Shown: positions 49,430 through 57,803 of the stretch, piece after piece
How positions within the stretch are numbered: position 1 is the first letter of the stretch
Layout of the letters: each line of letters starts with the position of its first letter
Translations under genes and position numbers: made by a program
From: Streptomyces sp. Go-475
GTDB taxonomy: Bacteria > Actinomycetota > Actinomycetes > Streptomycetales > Streptomycetaceae
DNA length: 64,000 nucleotides
Reading direction: 5' to 3'
Assembly: GCF_003330845.1 (NCBI RefSeq)
Contig: NZ_CP026121.1
Span: 992,001 to 1,056,000, forward strand
The notes under the pieces: model-generated
The model's input: the letters and a program-made list of their open reading frames with translations, nothing else
Told to the model about the DNA's origin: nothing
Databases searched by the model: none

Positions 49430-49551
49430 TTTCCTCCGTCTCCCCAGGCCGCTCTTTTCCCTCCCTCTGCTCTTTTTCCACAACCCGGATGAATAGCATT
49501 TTCCTTCAGTAGCATGAAACGCGTCGGGGGGAACCGCAGGGGGGAGCGGTG
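49430..49551. other. 122-base pyrimidine- and AT-rich intergenic region
   Basis: The region has C/T-rich runs (CTCTTTTCCCTCCC, CTCTTTTTCC) and an AT-rich CGGATGAATAGCATTTTCC near 49488-49506, clearly different from its surroundings. It should contain the promoter of the lipoprotein gene. Confidence 0.45.
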
Positions 49552-51102
49552 ATGCGGAAGCTTGCTGTCCTGGTCGTCTTTCTGCTGGCGCTCGGGGGGT
49601 GTGATGCGAACACTCCCCTGTTCGAGGTCAAGGCGGTCGCCGCCGGGGTGCCGTCCCTGGCGCCTTTCTTCGCCGAGGACAGCGGGCTCGGCCGGGATGC
49701 CCGGGTACGGTCGCGGCCGGTGCCGAGCGGGCTTCAGCAGGGCGACACGCCAGGGTTGTACGGGGGGACCGAGCAGCCGAAGATCTGTGACGTCGAGCGG
49801 TTGAAGCGGTTCCTCACCGCGCCCCGGAACGCCGGGAAGGCACGGGCGTGGGCGACCGCCCTCGAACTCCGCAGGGACCAGATCCCCGGATATCTCGACC
49901 GGCTCACCCCTGTTCTCCTGCGTCACGACACGCTCGCCCTGAATCACGACTACAAGAAGGGAAAGGCCGTCCCCTTCCGCGCCTTGCTCCAGGCGGGAAT
50001 CGCGGTACTCGTCGATGAGAAGGGGCTTCCGTCGGTCAAATGTTCGTGCGGAAATCCCCTGCGGCCTTTCGAGGGCGACACGAGCCGGATATCGGTCACC
50101 TTCGAGGACGGCAACGAGAAGTGGCAGGGCTACGACCGTTCCGAGGTGGTGGTCGTACGGCCCGCTTCCCGGGAACTGGAGCGGATCGCCCTCGTCGACG
50201 TCGAGGACGCGGAGCGGGGGATCGAGCGGCCCGTCGGGACGACGGGTGAGGCCGACTCCGACTTCGACGCGACGGAGCGGCGGGCCGTGCCGCGGCTCGC
50301 CGGGACGACGTTCGGGGAGGCGAGCCGGCGGCTGGCCGACGCGGGGCTGGCGGTCGCGTACGGGGGTGAGGGGCTGCCGCCTGACCGGGCGCGGGTCGTC
50401 TCGACCGAGCCGGGGGCGGGGGCCGAGCTGCCGTTCGGGGCGTATGTGACGGTGCGGGTGGCCACCACTCCCCCGGCTCCCCCCGCCGGTTCGGGTACGC
50501 CGACGAGTGCCGGGCCGACCGGGGTCAGGCCGACCGAGGCCGGGCCGACGAGTGGCGGTGCGACGAGTAGCGGTGCGCCGAGTGGCGGGCCGACGAGTCA
50601 GGAGCCGCCCTCGCAGCGGCCTCGGTCGAGTAGCGCGCCGTCCAGCTCCGGACCGTCCTCGTCGACTGCCGCGCCGCCGGGCTCGGGGTCGCCCGGTTCC
50701 GGGTCGCCCGCTTCCGGGTCGCCCGCGACGAGTGCCGCCCCGCCCCGGAGCAGTGCTCCGCCTGCGACGACCAGCTCACCGCCGACCGACACCGGCACCG
50801 ACACACCGCCGAAGGCCACCAGCCAACCACCCCGTACGTCCAGTCCGCCGCCCCAGACGACCAGCTCACCGCCGCGCACGTCCAGTCCGCCGCCCCAGAC
50901 CTCCAGCTCACCGCCGCGCACGACCAGTCCGCCGCAACGGACCCCCAGCTCACCGCCGCGCACGACCAGTCCGCCGCAACGGACCCCCAGCTCACCGCCG
51001 CGCACGACCAGTCCGCCGCCCCAGACCTCCAGCTCACCGCCGCAGACCACGGACTCACCGCCCCCGGTGACCACCACACCCGCATCGAGCGCCACCCCTT
51101 AG
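49552..51102 (+). CDS. PASTA-bearing lipoprotein with a long Pro/Ser/Thr repeat tail (DUF6777-like)
   Basis: A 516-residue secreted lipoprotein. The leader R-K-L-A-V-L-V-V-F-L-L-A-L-G-G-C gives a lipidated Cys near residue 17. Residues 50-230 form the domain that I match from recall to DUF6777, with a C-x-C pair (V-K-C-S-C-G-N-P). Residues about 245-305 are a single PASTA domain (P-R-L-A-G-T-T-F-G-E-A-S-R-R-L-A-D-A-G-L). The last 200 residues are Ser/Thr/Pro repeats, partly an in-frame 42-base tandem repeat. ATG 49552 is favoured over the adjacent GTG because of the spacing to GGGGAG. A Ser/Thr kinase gene follows after 28 bases. Confidence 0.85.
   Translation: MRKLAVLVVFLLALGGCDANTPLFEVKAVAAGVPSLAPFFAEDSGLGRDARVRSRPVPSGLQQGDTPGLYGGTEQPKICDVERLKRFLTAPRNAGKARAWATALELRRDQIPGYLDRLTPVLLRHDTLALNHDYKKGKAVPFRALLQAGIAVLVDEKGLPSVKCSCGNPLRPFEGDTSRISVTFEDGNEKWQGYDRSEVVVVRPASRELERIALVDVEDAERGIERPVGTTGEADSDFDATERRAVPRLAGTTFGEASRRLADAGLAVAYGGEGLPPDRARVVSTEPGAGAELPFGAYVTVRVATTPPAPPAGSGTPTSAGPTGVRPTEAGPTSGGATSSGAPSGGPTSQEPPSQRPRSSSAPSSSGPSSSTAAPPGSGSPGSGSPASGSPATSAAPPRSSAPPATTSSPPTDTGTDTPPKATSQPPRTSSPPPQTTSSPPRTSSPPPQTSSSPPRTTSPPQRTPSSPPRTTSPPQRTPSSPPRTTSPPPQTSSSPPQTTDSPPPVTTTPASSATP
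50829..51065. repeat. 42-bp in-frame tandem repeat in the lipoprotein gene
   Basis: About five and a half copies of a 42-base unit encode P-P-R-T-T-S-P-P-Q-R-T-P-S-S and close variants; each unit is itself two 21-base halves. Two central copies are identical over their full length. The high identity points to recent unequal exchange, so length will vary between strains. Its low-complexity, GC-rich structure explains the open frames seen on all strands here. Confidence 0.9.
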
Positions 51103-51130
51103 CACCCCCGCCGACCCCGGGAGGCACCGG

Positions 51131-52933
51131 ATGTCCTCAGGATCTGCGACGTCGGGAGCGGGCCGGGTCGTCGCCGGCCGCTATCTGCTGCTGCGACGGC
51201 TCGGCAGCGGCGGCATGGGGCACGTCTGGCTGGCCCACGACCAGAGACTGGCCTGCGAGGTCGCGCTGAAGGAGATCGTGTTCCGCGACCCGGCCGAGGC
51301 CGGTCACGAGCGGGAGGCGCGGGTCGCGCGGGCCCGTGCGGAGGCCCGGCACGCGGCCGGACTGCGTGGCCACCCGCACGTGGTGACGGTGCACGACGTG
51401 CTGGAGCACGAGGGGCTGCCGTGGATCGTCATGGAGTACGTGACGGGCGCCGTCGACCTGCGGGAGCTGGTCGCCCGGCGCGGACCGCTCGCCCCGGCCG
51501 AGTGCGCCCGGGTCGGCCTCGCCGTGCTGGACGCGCTGACCGCCGGGCACGAGCGGGGCGTGATGCACCGGGACGTGAAACCGGCGAACATCCTCCTCGC
51601 GCCGGACCGCACGGGCGCGCCCCACGGGCGGGTCCTGCTCACCGACTACGGCATCTCGGTGCAGCCGGACGCGGGTGAGACGCGCTACACCAGGGCGTCG
51701 GTACTGGTCGGCACGGCCGGGTATCTGGCGCCGGAGCGCGCCTCCGGCGGTACGCCGACACCGGCCGCGGACCTGTTCTCGCTGGGCTGCACGCTGTACT
51801 TCGGTGTCGAGGGCCGCAGCCCCTTCGAGCGGGAGTCGCAGCTGGCGGCGCTCACCGCGGTGGTCATGGAGGAACCGCGCCCGCCGGTGCGGGCCGGTGC
51901 GCTGGAACCCGTGCTGCGCGGGCTGCTCGCCAAGGACCCGGACCTGCGGATGACCGCGCCGGAGGCGGAGGCCGCGCTGTCGGGGCTCGTCGCGTCCCGG
52001 TCCGAGGCGTACGAGCGGACCCGGACCGATCCCGGGTCGCCGTCCCCCTGGGAGGCGGGAGCCGGGCCGGGCGGCCTCGGACCCGTCGTCGCCGCGTCCG
52101 GTACGCGGCGGCGCAGGCGCTCCCCCGCCCTGCGGGCCGTCGCCGCCTGCGGTCTCGGGCTGGTCCTCGCCCTGGGCGGCGTCTGGTACGCGCTGGGCGA
52201 CCGCCCGGAGGGCGGCGGGACGGGGGCGCCGTACGGAGACGCCGTCGGGCTGGGGAAACCGCTCGCGGACGGGGACTGCGTGCTCGCCGACTGGCCCGGC
52301 GGGAGCCGCTTCGCCGGGACGCCCCGCCTGACGCTGGATCCGACCTGCCGGGACAAGGTGCCCGACGGGCAGGTGCTGGCGTTCGTGGAGGCCGCCTCCG
52401 CGGCGGAGGCGCGGAAGCTGGGTCCGGCCCGGTGCGAGGAGCGGACGCGGGAGCTGCGGGAGCGGCTCGCCGATGTCCGCAGCCACGCCGTCGTACCGAG
52501 CGCCACCGGGTTCGAGGCGGCCGGGCGGCGGACGGCCTGCCTGGTGCTCGGCGCGCACGGGCCGCTGTACGGGCCGCTCGGCGAGCGGCGTAGATTCGGT
52601 ACGCCGTTCGCCGACACCGCGACCATGCAGAAGCGCGACTGTCTGGACGTCCGTTCGAACCGGGAGGCGCGGCTGGTGCCGTGCGGCGGGCGGTACGACG
52701 AACAGGTGCTCGGGTTCACCCGGCTGGGCGCGGACGTGACGCTCGCCGAGGCGCGGACCTCATCGGACGCGGCGTGCGCGCGGGACGTCCCCCCGCGCGA
52801 CTACGGCTTCGATCCGTCCGTCTACGAAGCCGGTTCGTGGACCAGCGAGGGCCCCTGGAAATCCGGTACTCATGTCGTCGTCTGCACCGTCAGGAGGCAG
52901 AACGGGGGCACCATGGAGGGGACCGAACCATGA
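51131..52933 (+). CDS. Membrane Ser/Thr protein kinase (Hanks type)
   Basis: A 600-residue kinase. The kinase domain covers residues 15-285: G-S-G-G-M-G-H-V-W, the A-L-K-E lysine, H-R-D-V-K-P-A-N catalytic loop and G-T-A-G-Y-L-A-P-E. The metal-binding DFG is D-Y-G, an uncommon but tolerated change. A membrane helix (about 335-355) follows a basic linker, and the exported 240 residues have several Cys (D-C-V-L-A, D-P-T-C-R-D, C-L-D-V), suggesting a disulfide-bonded sensor. It has no PASTA repeats of its own; the neighbouring lipoprotein does. GGGAGGCACCGG precedes the ATG. Confidence 0.92.
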   Translation: MSSGSATSGAGRVVAGRYLLLRRLGSGGMGHVWLAHDQRLACEVALKEIVFRDPAEAGHEREARVARARAEARHAAGLRGHPHVVTVHDVLEHEGLPWIVMEYVTGAVDLRELVARRGPLAPAECARVGLAVLDALTAGHERGVMHRDVKPANILLAPDRTGAPHGRVLLTDYGISVQPDAGETRYTRASVLVGTAGYLAPERASGGTPTPAADLFSLGCTLYFGVEGRSPFERESQLAALTAVVMEEPRPPVRAGALEPVLRGLLAKDPDLRMTAPEAEAALSGLVASRSEAYERTRTDPGSPSPWEAGAGPGGLGPVVAASGTRRRRRSPALRAVAACGLGLVLALGGVWYALGDRPEGGGTGAPYGDAVGLGKPLADGDCVLADWPGGSRFAGTPRLTLDPTCRDKVPDGQVLAFVEAASAAEARKLGPARCEERTRELRERLADVRSHAVVPSATGFEAAGRRTACLVLGAHGPLYGPLGERRRFGTPFADTATMQKRDCLDVRSNREARLVPCGGRYDEQVLGFTRLGADVTLAEARTSSDAACARDVPPRDYGFDPSVYEAGSWTSEGPWKSGTHVVVCTVRRQNGGTMEGTEP

Positions 52934-52946
52934 GGAGGGTGTTGCG

Positions 52947-53126
52947 ATGCCCGGTTCCACGAACGGTTCAAACTCGACGAAGACCATGGGAGTGCTCACC
53001 GTCGGCGGCCTCGTCGTGGTGACGGCCTACACGGTGGCGCTCGGCAGCAACGGCTGGCTGTGGTTCGGTTGGGTCGTCCTGGGCCTGATCACCCTGGGGA
53101 TGGTGGCCACCACGAAGAGCACCTGA
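52947..53126 (+). CDS. Small membrane protein, 59 residues
   Basis: A 59-residue protein with a polar Ser/Asn-rich start (P-G-S-T-N-G-S-N-S-T-K) and two membrane segments (G-V-L-T-V-G-G-L-V-V-V-T-A-Y-T-V-A-L and W-L-W-F-G-W-V-V-L-G-L-I-T-L). AGGAGGG lies 7 bases before the ATG at 52947, and the gene begins 13 bases after the kinase stop, so it is probably in the same transcript. Its function is unknown. Confidence 0.82.
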   Translation: MPGSTNGSNSTKTMGVLTVGGLVVVTAYTVALGSNGWLWFGWVVLGLITLGMVATTKST

Positions 53127-53130
53127 GGGC

Positions 53131-54345
53131 TCACTCCCGGGTCAGCCGGCCCGCCGAGTGCACGCCCGGCTGGTACTTGGGGAGCCGCACGGTGATCTTC
53201 ATGCCCGCGCCCGTGGCCGTCTCGATGACGAGGCCGTGGTCGTCGCCGTAGACCTGGCGGAGCCGGTCGTCGACGTTGGAGAGCCCTATGCCGCCCGAGG
53301 GGCTGACCTCGCGGGCGAGGATGCGGCGCAGCAGGTCGGGGTCCATGCCGGCGCCGTCGTCCTCGATGACGACGAGGGCCTCGGCGCCCGCGTCCTGGGC
53401 GGTGATCTGGATGTGGCACTTGCCCGAGGAGACGGCCTTGCCCTCCAGGCCGTGCTTGACGGCGTTCTCGACGAGCGGCTGGAGGCACAGGAAGGGCAGG
53501 GCGACGGGCAGTACCTCCGGGGCGATCTGGAGGGTGACGGAGAGGCGTTCGCCGAAGCGTGCCCGGACGAGTGCCAGGTAGTGGTCGATGGCGTGCAGCT
53601 CGTCGGCGAGGGTGGTGAAGTCGCCGTGCCGGCGGAACGAGTAGCGGGTGAAGTCGGCGAACTCCAGGAGCAGCTCGCGGGCGCGCTCGGGGTCGGTGCG
53701 GACGAAGCTGGCGATCACCGCGAGCGAGTTGAAGATGAAGTGCGGGGAGATCTGGGCGCGCAGGGCCTTGATCTCGGCCTCGATGAGGCGGGTGCGGGAC
53801 TGGTCGAGGTCCGCCAGCTCCAGTTGCACGGACACCCAGCGGGCGACCTCGCCGGCGGCCCGGACCAGGACGGCGGACTCGCGGGGCGCGCAGGCGACCA
53901 GGGCGCCGTGGACGCGGTCGTCGACGGTGAGCGGGGCGACGACCGCCCAGCGCACCGAGCAGTCCAGGCGGTCGCAGGTCAGGGCGAAGGCCTCGCCCCG
54001 GCCGCTGTCCAGGGGACCGGCGAGGCGTTCCATGATCTGGGTGCGGTGGTGGGCGCCGTCGCCGTCCCAGACCAGGACCTGTTCGCGGTCGGTGAGGCAG
54101 AGGGCGTCGGTGCCGAGCAGGGAGCGCAGTTTGCGGGCGGACTTGCGGGCGGTCTCCTCGGTCAGGCCGGCCCGGAGCGGGGGCGCGGCGAGGGAGGCGG
54201 TGTGCAGGGTCTCGAAGGTGGCGTGCTCGACGGGGGTGCCGAGGCCGGCGAGGCTCTTGGCCCGGGCGGTGCGCCGGCCCAGCCAGACGCCGAGGGCCAG
54301 GACCGGGAGGACGGCGACGCACAGGCCGGCCAGGAAGTCGCTCAT
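53131..54345 (-). CDS. LytS-type sensor histidine kinase
   Basis: A 404-residue kinase. One N-terminal membrane segment (L-A-G-L-C-V-A-V-L-P-V-L-A-L-G-V-W-L) is followed by a GAF-like sensory region (about 60-185) and the His_kinase family motif I-S-P-H-F-I-F-N-S-L, where the His is phosphorylated. The ATPase domain shows L-Q-P-L-V-E-N-A-V-K-H-G, E-D-D-G-A-G-M and G-I-G-L-S-N-V-D-D-R-L. It should signal to the LytTR regulator at the head of the same operon. Its ATG overlaps the symporter stop (ATGA, 54342-54345), coupling it to the transporter. Confidence 0.92.
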   Translation of the reverse strand: MSDFLAGLCVAVLPVLALGVWLGRRTARAKSLAGLGTPVEHATFETLHTASLAAPPLRAGLTEETARKSARKLRSLLGTDALCLTDREQVLVWDGDGAHHRTQIMERLAGPLDSGRGEAFALTCDRLDCSVRWAVVAPLTVDDRVHGALVACAPRESAVLVRAAGEVARWVSVQLELADLDQSRTRLIEAEIKALRAQISPHFIFNSLAVIASFVRTDPERARELLLEFADFTRYSFRRHGDFTTLADELHAIDHYLALVRARFGERLSVTLQIAPEVLPVALPFLCLQPLVENAVKHGLEGKAVSSGKCHIQITAQDAGAEALVVIEDDGAGMDPDLLRRILAREVSPSGGIGLSNVDDRLRQVYGDDHGLVIETATGAGMKITVRLPKYQPGVHSAGRLTRE

Positions 54346-56057
54346 GCCGTCACCTCCGTGCGCAGTTCCTCGGGCAGGTGGAAGCGGGCCAGGACGGCCG
54401 CCGTGCCCGGCGGGACCCGGCCGGGGGTGGCCAGGGAGACCATGATCATGGTGAGGAAGCCCAGCGGCACCGACCACAGGGCGGGCCAGGCGAGCAGGGC
54501 GTGCAGGGCGGCGCCCTCGCCCGGGTAGCCCGCCATGGTCGCGGCGACGGCGAGCAGGGCCGAGCCGCCGCCGACCAGCATCCCCGCCGCCGCGCCGGGC
54601 GGCGTCAGCCGCCGCCACCAGATGCCGAGGACGAGCAGCGGGCAGAACGAGGACGCGGAGACGGCGAAGGCGAGCCCGACGGCGTCGGCGACGGGGAGCC
54701 CGCCGACCAGGACGCTCGCCGCCAGGGGCATGGCCATCGCGAGGACCGTCCCGAGCCGGAAGTGCCTGACACCCCGGGACGGCAGCACGTCCTGGGTGAG
54801 GACGCCCGCGACGGCCATGGTCAGGCCGGAGGCCGTGGACAGGAACGCGGCGAAGGCGCCGCCCGCGACCAGCGCGCCCAGGAGGTCACCGCCCACTCCC
54901 CCGATCATCCGGTCGGGCAGCAGCAGGACGGCGGCGTCCGGGTCCCCGGTGAGGGTCAGTTCAGGGGCGTAGAGGCGGCCCAGGGCGCCGTAGACCGGGG
55001 GCAGGAGGTAGAAGGCGCCGATCAGGCCGAGGACCGCGACGGTGGTGCGGCGGGCGGCGACGCCGTGCGGGCTGGTGTAGAAGCGGACCACGACGTGCGG
55101 CAGGCCCATGGTGCCGAGGAACGTGGCGAGGATCAGCCCGTACGTGGCGTACAGCGGGCGTTCCGTACGGCTCTCGGCCTGCGACGGGGACAGGTCGCCG
55201 CCGGCGCTGCGCTCGGCCGCGGGGACGGTCGCGCCCTCGGCGAAGGTGAGCCGGGTGCCGCGTTCGATGTGGTGGGTGCCGGCCGGCAGGTCCAGGCGCG
55301 TGTCGGTGTGGGCGCGGCCGTCGACGGTGCCGGTGACCGTGACGGTCAGCGGTCGCTCCAGCTTCAGGTCGACGCTGTCGTCGACGCGGACGACCCGCTG
55401 CTCGCGGAAGGTGGCCGGTTCGTCGAAGGCGTTTTGGGGGGCGCCGTCGCTCTGCCAGGCGAGGACCAGGAACAGGGCCGGGACCAGCAGCGCGGTGAGC
55501 TTCAGCCAGTACTGGAAGGCCTGGACGAAGGTGATGCTGCGCATGCCGCCGGCGGCGACGATGGCGGTGACGACGACGGCGACGATCACGCCGCCGAGCC
55601 AGTCGGGCGCCCCGGTCAGCACCGTCAGGGTGAGCCCGGCGCCCTGGAGCTGGGGCAGCAGATAGAGCCAGCCGACGCCGACGACGAAGGCTCCGGCGAG
55701 CCGCCGTACGGCCTGGGAGGCGAGGCGGGCCTCGGCGAAGTCGGGGAGGGTGTAGGCACCGGAGCGGCGCAGCGGGGCGGCGACGAAGAGCAGCAGGACG
55801 AGGTAGCCGGCGGTGTAGCCGACGGGGTACCAGAGCATGTCGGGGCCCTGGACCAGGACCAGGCCCGCTATGCCGAGGAAGGACGCGGCGGAGAGGTACT
55901 CGCCGCTGATGGCGGCGGCGTTGAGGCGGGGGCCGACGGTGCGGGAGGCGACGTAGAAGTCGGAGGTCGTGCGGGAGATGCGCAGGCCGAAGGCGCCGAC
56001 GAGGACCGTGGCGACGACGACCAGGGCGACGGCGGGGACGGCGTAGCTGGAGTTCAT
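54342..56057 (-). CDS. Sodium:solute (cation/acetate) symporter
   Basis: A 571-residue SSS-family transporter with 13 or so membrane helices. The family signature lies in G-G-D-L-L-G-A-L-V-A-G-G-A-F-A-A-F-L-S-T-A-S-G-L. It resembles ActP acetate permeases. Between two helices is an extra extracytoplasmic domain of about 110 residues (from V-V-R-V-D-D-S-V-D-L-K-L to R-T-E-R-P-L) that is predicted to be beta-rich and is found in actinobacterial members. The downstream kinase gene overlaps it and the DUF485 gene precedes it by 9 bases. Confidence 0.92.
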   Translation of the reverse strand: MNSSYAVPAVALVVVATVLVGAFGLRISRTTSDFYVASRTVGPRLNAAAISGEYLSAASFLGIAGLVLVQGPDMLWYPVGYTAGYLVLLLFVAAPLRRSGAYTLPDFAEARLASQAVRRLAGAFVVGVGWLYLLPQLQGAGLTLTVLTGAPDWLGGVIVAVVVTAIVAAGGMRSITFVQAFQYWLKLTALLVPALFLVLAWQSDGAPQNAFDEPATFREQRVVRVDDSVDLKLERPLTVTVTGTVDGRAHTDTRLDLPAGTHHIERGTRLTFAEGATVPAAERSAGGDLSPSQAESRTERPLYATYGLILATFLGTMGLPHVVVRFYTSPHGVAARRTTVAVLGLIGAFYLLPPVYGALGRLYAPELTLTGDPDAAVLLLPDRMIGGVGGDLLGALVAGGAFAAFLSTASGLTMAVAGVLTQDVLPSRGVRHFRLGTVLAMAMPLAASVLVGGLPVADAVGLAFAVSASSFCPLLVLGIWWRRLTPPGAAAGMLVGGGSALLAVAATMAGYPGEGAALHALLAWPALWSVPLGFLTMIMVSLATPGRVPPGTAAVLARFHLPEELRTEVTA

Positions 56058-56066
56058 GGGGTGGGG

Positions 56067-56435
56067 TCAGCGGTCTTCGACGAGGCGGACGAAGTCGCGC
56101 TCGTTGCGTTCGGCGCGGCGGACGTACCAGCGGGCGAGCAGGACCAGGGGGAGGTAGAGGCCGAAGCCGAGGACGGCCCACTCCAGGCGGCGGGCGTCGG
56201 GCAGGGCGGCGAACAGCAGCGGGAGGGGGCCGACGAGCAGGCCGAGGATCGCGAAGACGGTGAGGGCGGCGCGCAGCTGGGTGCGCATCAGGGAGCGGAC
56301 GTAGGTGTGGCCGAGGGTGGTCTGTTCGTCGATCTCGGTGCGCGGGCGGTAGTAGCCCGAGGAGGTCCGTCGGGTCTGGCGGGGCGGGCCGGTGACGACG
56401 ACGCGGCGCTCGGTGTGGTCCTGGGGCACCGTCAC
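56067..56435 (-). CDS. DUF485-family membrane protein
   Basis: A 122-residue protein: a polar cytoplasmic half with T-Y-V-R-S-L-M-R-T-Q-L-R, then two membrane helices (A-L-T-V-F-A-I-L-G-L-L-V-G-P-L-P-L-L-F and W-A-V-L-G-F-G-L-Y-L-P-L-V-L-L). DUF485 proteins normally sit beside acetate symporters, as here. GTG 56435 overlaps the LytTR stop (GTGA); a second GTG at 56429 with GAGGAGG 8 bases ahead is also possible. Confidence 0.88.
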   Translation of the reverse strand: MTVPQDHTERRVVVTGPPRQTRRTSSGYYRPRTEIDEQTTLGHTYVRSLMRTQLRAALTVFAILGLLVGPLPLLFAALPDARRLEWAVLGFGLYLPLVLLARWYVRRAERNERDFVRLVEDR

Positions 56436-57181
56436 GGCCTCCTCATGAGCAGGTCGCGCAGTTCGCGCGTGTGGCGCCGGCTGACCTGGAGTTCCTCGGA
56501 GCCGACGAGGACGCTGACGGTGCCGGCGTCGAGGCGGAGCTCGCCGATGTGGCGCAGGGCGACGAGGTGGCGGCGGTGGATGCGGACGAAGCCGCGGGAG
56601 CGCCAGCGCTCCTCCAGGGTGGACAGCGGGATGCGCACCAGGTGGCTGCCCTTGTCGGTGTGCAGGCGGGCGTAGTCGCCCTGGGCCTCGACGTGGGTGA
56701 TGTCGTCGACGGCGACGAACCGGGTCACGCCGCCCAGCTCGACGGGTATGTGGTCCGGGTCGGGTTCGCTGACGGGTATGCGCGGGGCGGCGCCGCGCAG
56801 CTCGGCGGCCCGGCGGACGGCCTCGGCGAGGCGTTCCTTGCGGACGGGCTTGAGGACGTAGTCGACGGCCTTGAGGTCGAAGGCCTGCACCGCGAAGTCC
56901 TCGTGGGCGGTGACGAACACGACGAGCGGGGGCCGGGCGAAGCCGGTGAGCAGCCGGGCCAGGTCGAGGCCGTCGAGGCCGGGCATCTGGATGTCGAGGA
57001 AGACGACGTCGATCGCCTCGGGCCCGCCGGGGCCGGATTCCAGGGCGCGGTTGATGCGGCGCAGGGCCTCGGTCGCGTCGCCGGCGCCCTCCGCGCTGCC
57101 GATGCGGGGGTCGGCCTGCAGCAGGTAGAGCAGTTCCTCGAGCGAGGGGCGTTCGTCGTCGACAGCCAGGGCGCGCAGCAT
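56432..57181 (-). CDS. LytTR-family response regulator
   Basis: A 249-residue response regulator. The receiver domain has D8/D9, the phosphoacceptor D63 in V-F-L-D-I-Q-M-P-G and the conserved Lys in Y-V-L-K-P-V. A LytTR DNA-binding domain follows from about residue 145 (F-V-A-V-D-D-I-T-H-V-E-A-Q-G-D-Y-A-R, F-V-R-I-H-R-R-H-L-V). It is the first gene of the operon. The ATG at 57181 has no ribosome site; a -10-like TACACT ends 8 bases upstream, so the transcript may be leaderless. It is divergent from the Lrp gene. Confidence 0.92.
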   Translation of the reverse strand: MLRALAVDDERPSLEELLYLLQADPRIGSAEGAGDATEALRRINRALESGPGGPEAIDVVFLDIQMPGLDGLDLARLLTGFARPPLVVFVTAHEDFAVQAFDLKAVDYVLKPVRKERLAEAVRRAAELRGAAPRIPVSEPDPDHIPVELGGVTRFVAVDDITHVEAQGDYARLHTDKGSHLVRIPLSTLEERWRSRGFVRIHRRHLVALRHIGELRLDAGTVSVLVGSEELQVSRRHTRELRDLLMRRP

Positions 57182-57189
57182 GAACCCGG

Positions 57190-57230
57190 AGTGTAGGGCG
57201 ATCCCCGCTGTTCGGACACGTGGATACAGT
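57190..57230. promoter_or_regulatory. Divergent leaderless promoter pair
   Basis: On the minus strand TACACT (57190-57195) lies 8 bases before the LytTR ATG. On the plus strand TACAGT (57225-57230) lies 6 bases before the Lrp ATG. Both are good -10 hexamers, and neither gene has a Shine-Dalgarno sequence, so both mRNAs may start at the initiation codon. I see no convincing -35 boxes. Confidence 0.6.
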
Positions 57231-57236
57231 GCCCGC

Positions 57237-57755
57237 ATGAACAGCAGGTCGTCCGCGCCGTTCGACGAACTCGACCGGAAGATCATCACCGCGTTGATGG
57301 CGAACGCCAGGACGTCGTTCGCGGAGATCGGCACGGCGATCGGGCTGTCGGCCACGGCGGTCAAGCGGCGGGTCGACCGGCTGCGTGAGGCGGGCGTGAT
57401 CACCGGGTTCACGGCCACGGTGAAGCCGTCGGCGCTGGGCTGGCGCACGGAGGCCTACGTCGAGGTGTACTGCGAGGGCGCGGCCCCGCCGCGGCGGCTG
57501 GCGGAGGTCGTGCGCGACTACCCGGAGATCACCGCGGCGATGACCGTGACCGGCGGCGCGGACGCGCTGCTGCACGTGCGGGCCCGGGACGTGGAGCACT
57601 TCGAGGAGGTGCTGGAGCGGATCCGCCAGGAGCCGTTCATCCGGAAGACGATCAGCGTGATGGTGCTGTCGCATCTGCTTCCGGAGAGCCCGGAGGCGGG
57701 GGCCAGCCAGCCCGCGCCGGAGGAGCCCCCGGGCGGCGCAGCGGACGTGCGCTGA
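57237..57755 (+). CDS. Lrp/AsnC-family transcriptional regulator
   Basis: A 172-residue feast/famine regulator. The AsnC-type HTH occupies residues 9-50 (F-D-E-L-D-R-K-I-I-T-A-L-M-A-N-A-R-T-S-F...L-S-A-T-A-V-K-R-R-V-D-R-L-R-E-A-G), followed by the RAM ligand domain (T-V-T-G-G-A-D-A-L-L-H-V-R-A-R-D). The last 20 residues are a Pro/Glu/Ala tail. It would sense an amino acid; its position beside the arginine enzyme and rocD points to arginine or ornithine. It lacks a ribosome site. Confidence 0.92.
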   Translation: MNSRSSAPFDELDRKIITALMANARTSFAEIGTAIGLSATAVKRRVDRLREAGVITGFTATVKPSALGWRTEAYVEVYCEGAAPPRRLAEVVRDYPEITAAMTVTGGADALLHVRARDVEHFEEVLERIRQEPFIRKTISVMVLSHLLPESPEAGASQPAPEEPPGGAADVR

Positions 57756-57803
57756 CCGGCCGCAAGACGCAGCGTTCCTGCGCGCACGCGCAACCTTTGT
57801 TTC

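Noticed and set aside
50829..51065. Possible CRISPR array because of regular repeats
   Set aside because: The 42-base units are directly adjacent without unique spacers, are in frame and encode a P/S/T stalk; there are no cas genes.
50507..51127. Additional genes on both strands within the repeat region
   Set aside because: Open frames in all directions result from the GC-rich tandem repeat and encode only low-complexity sequence.
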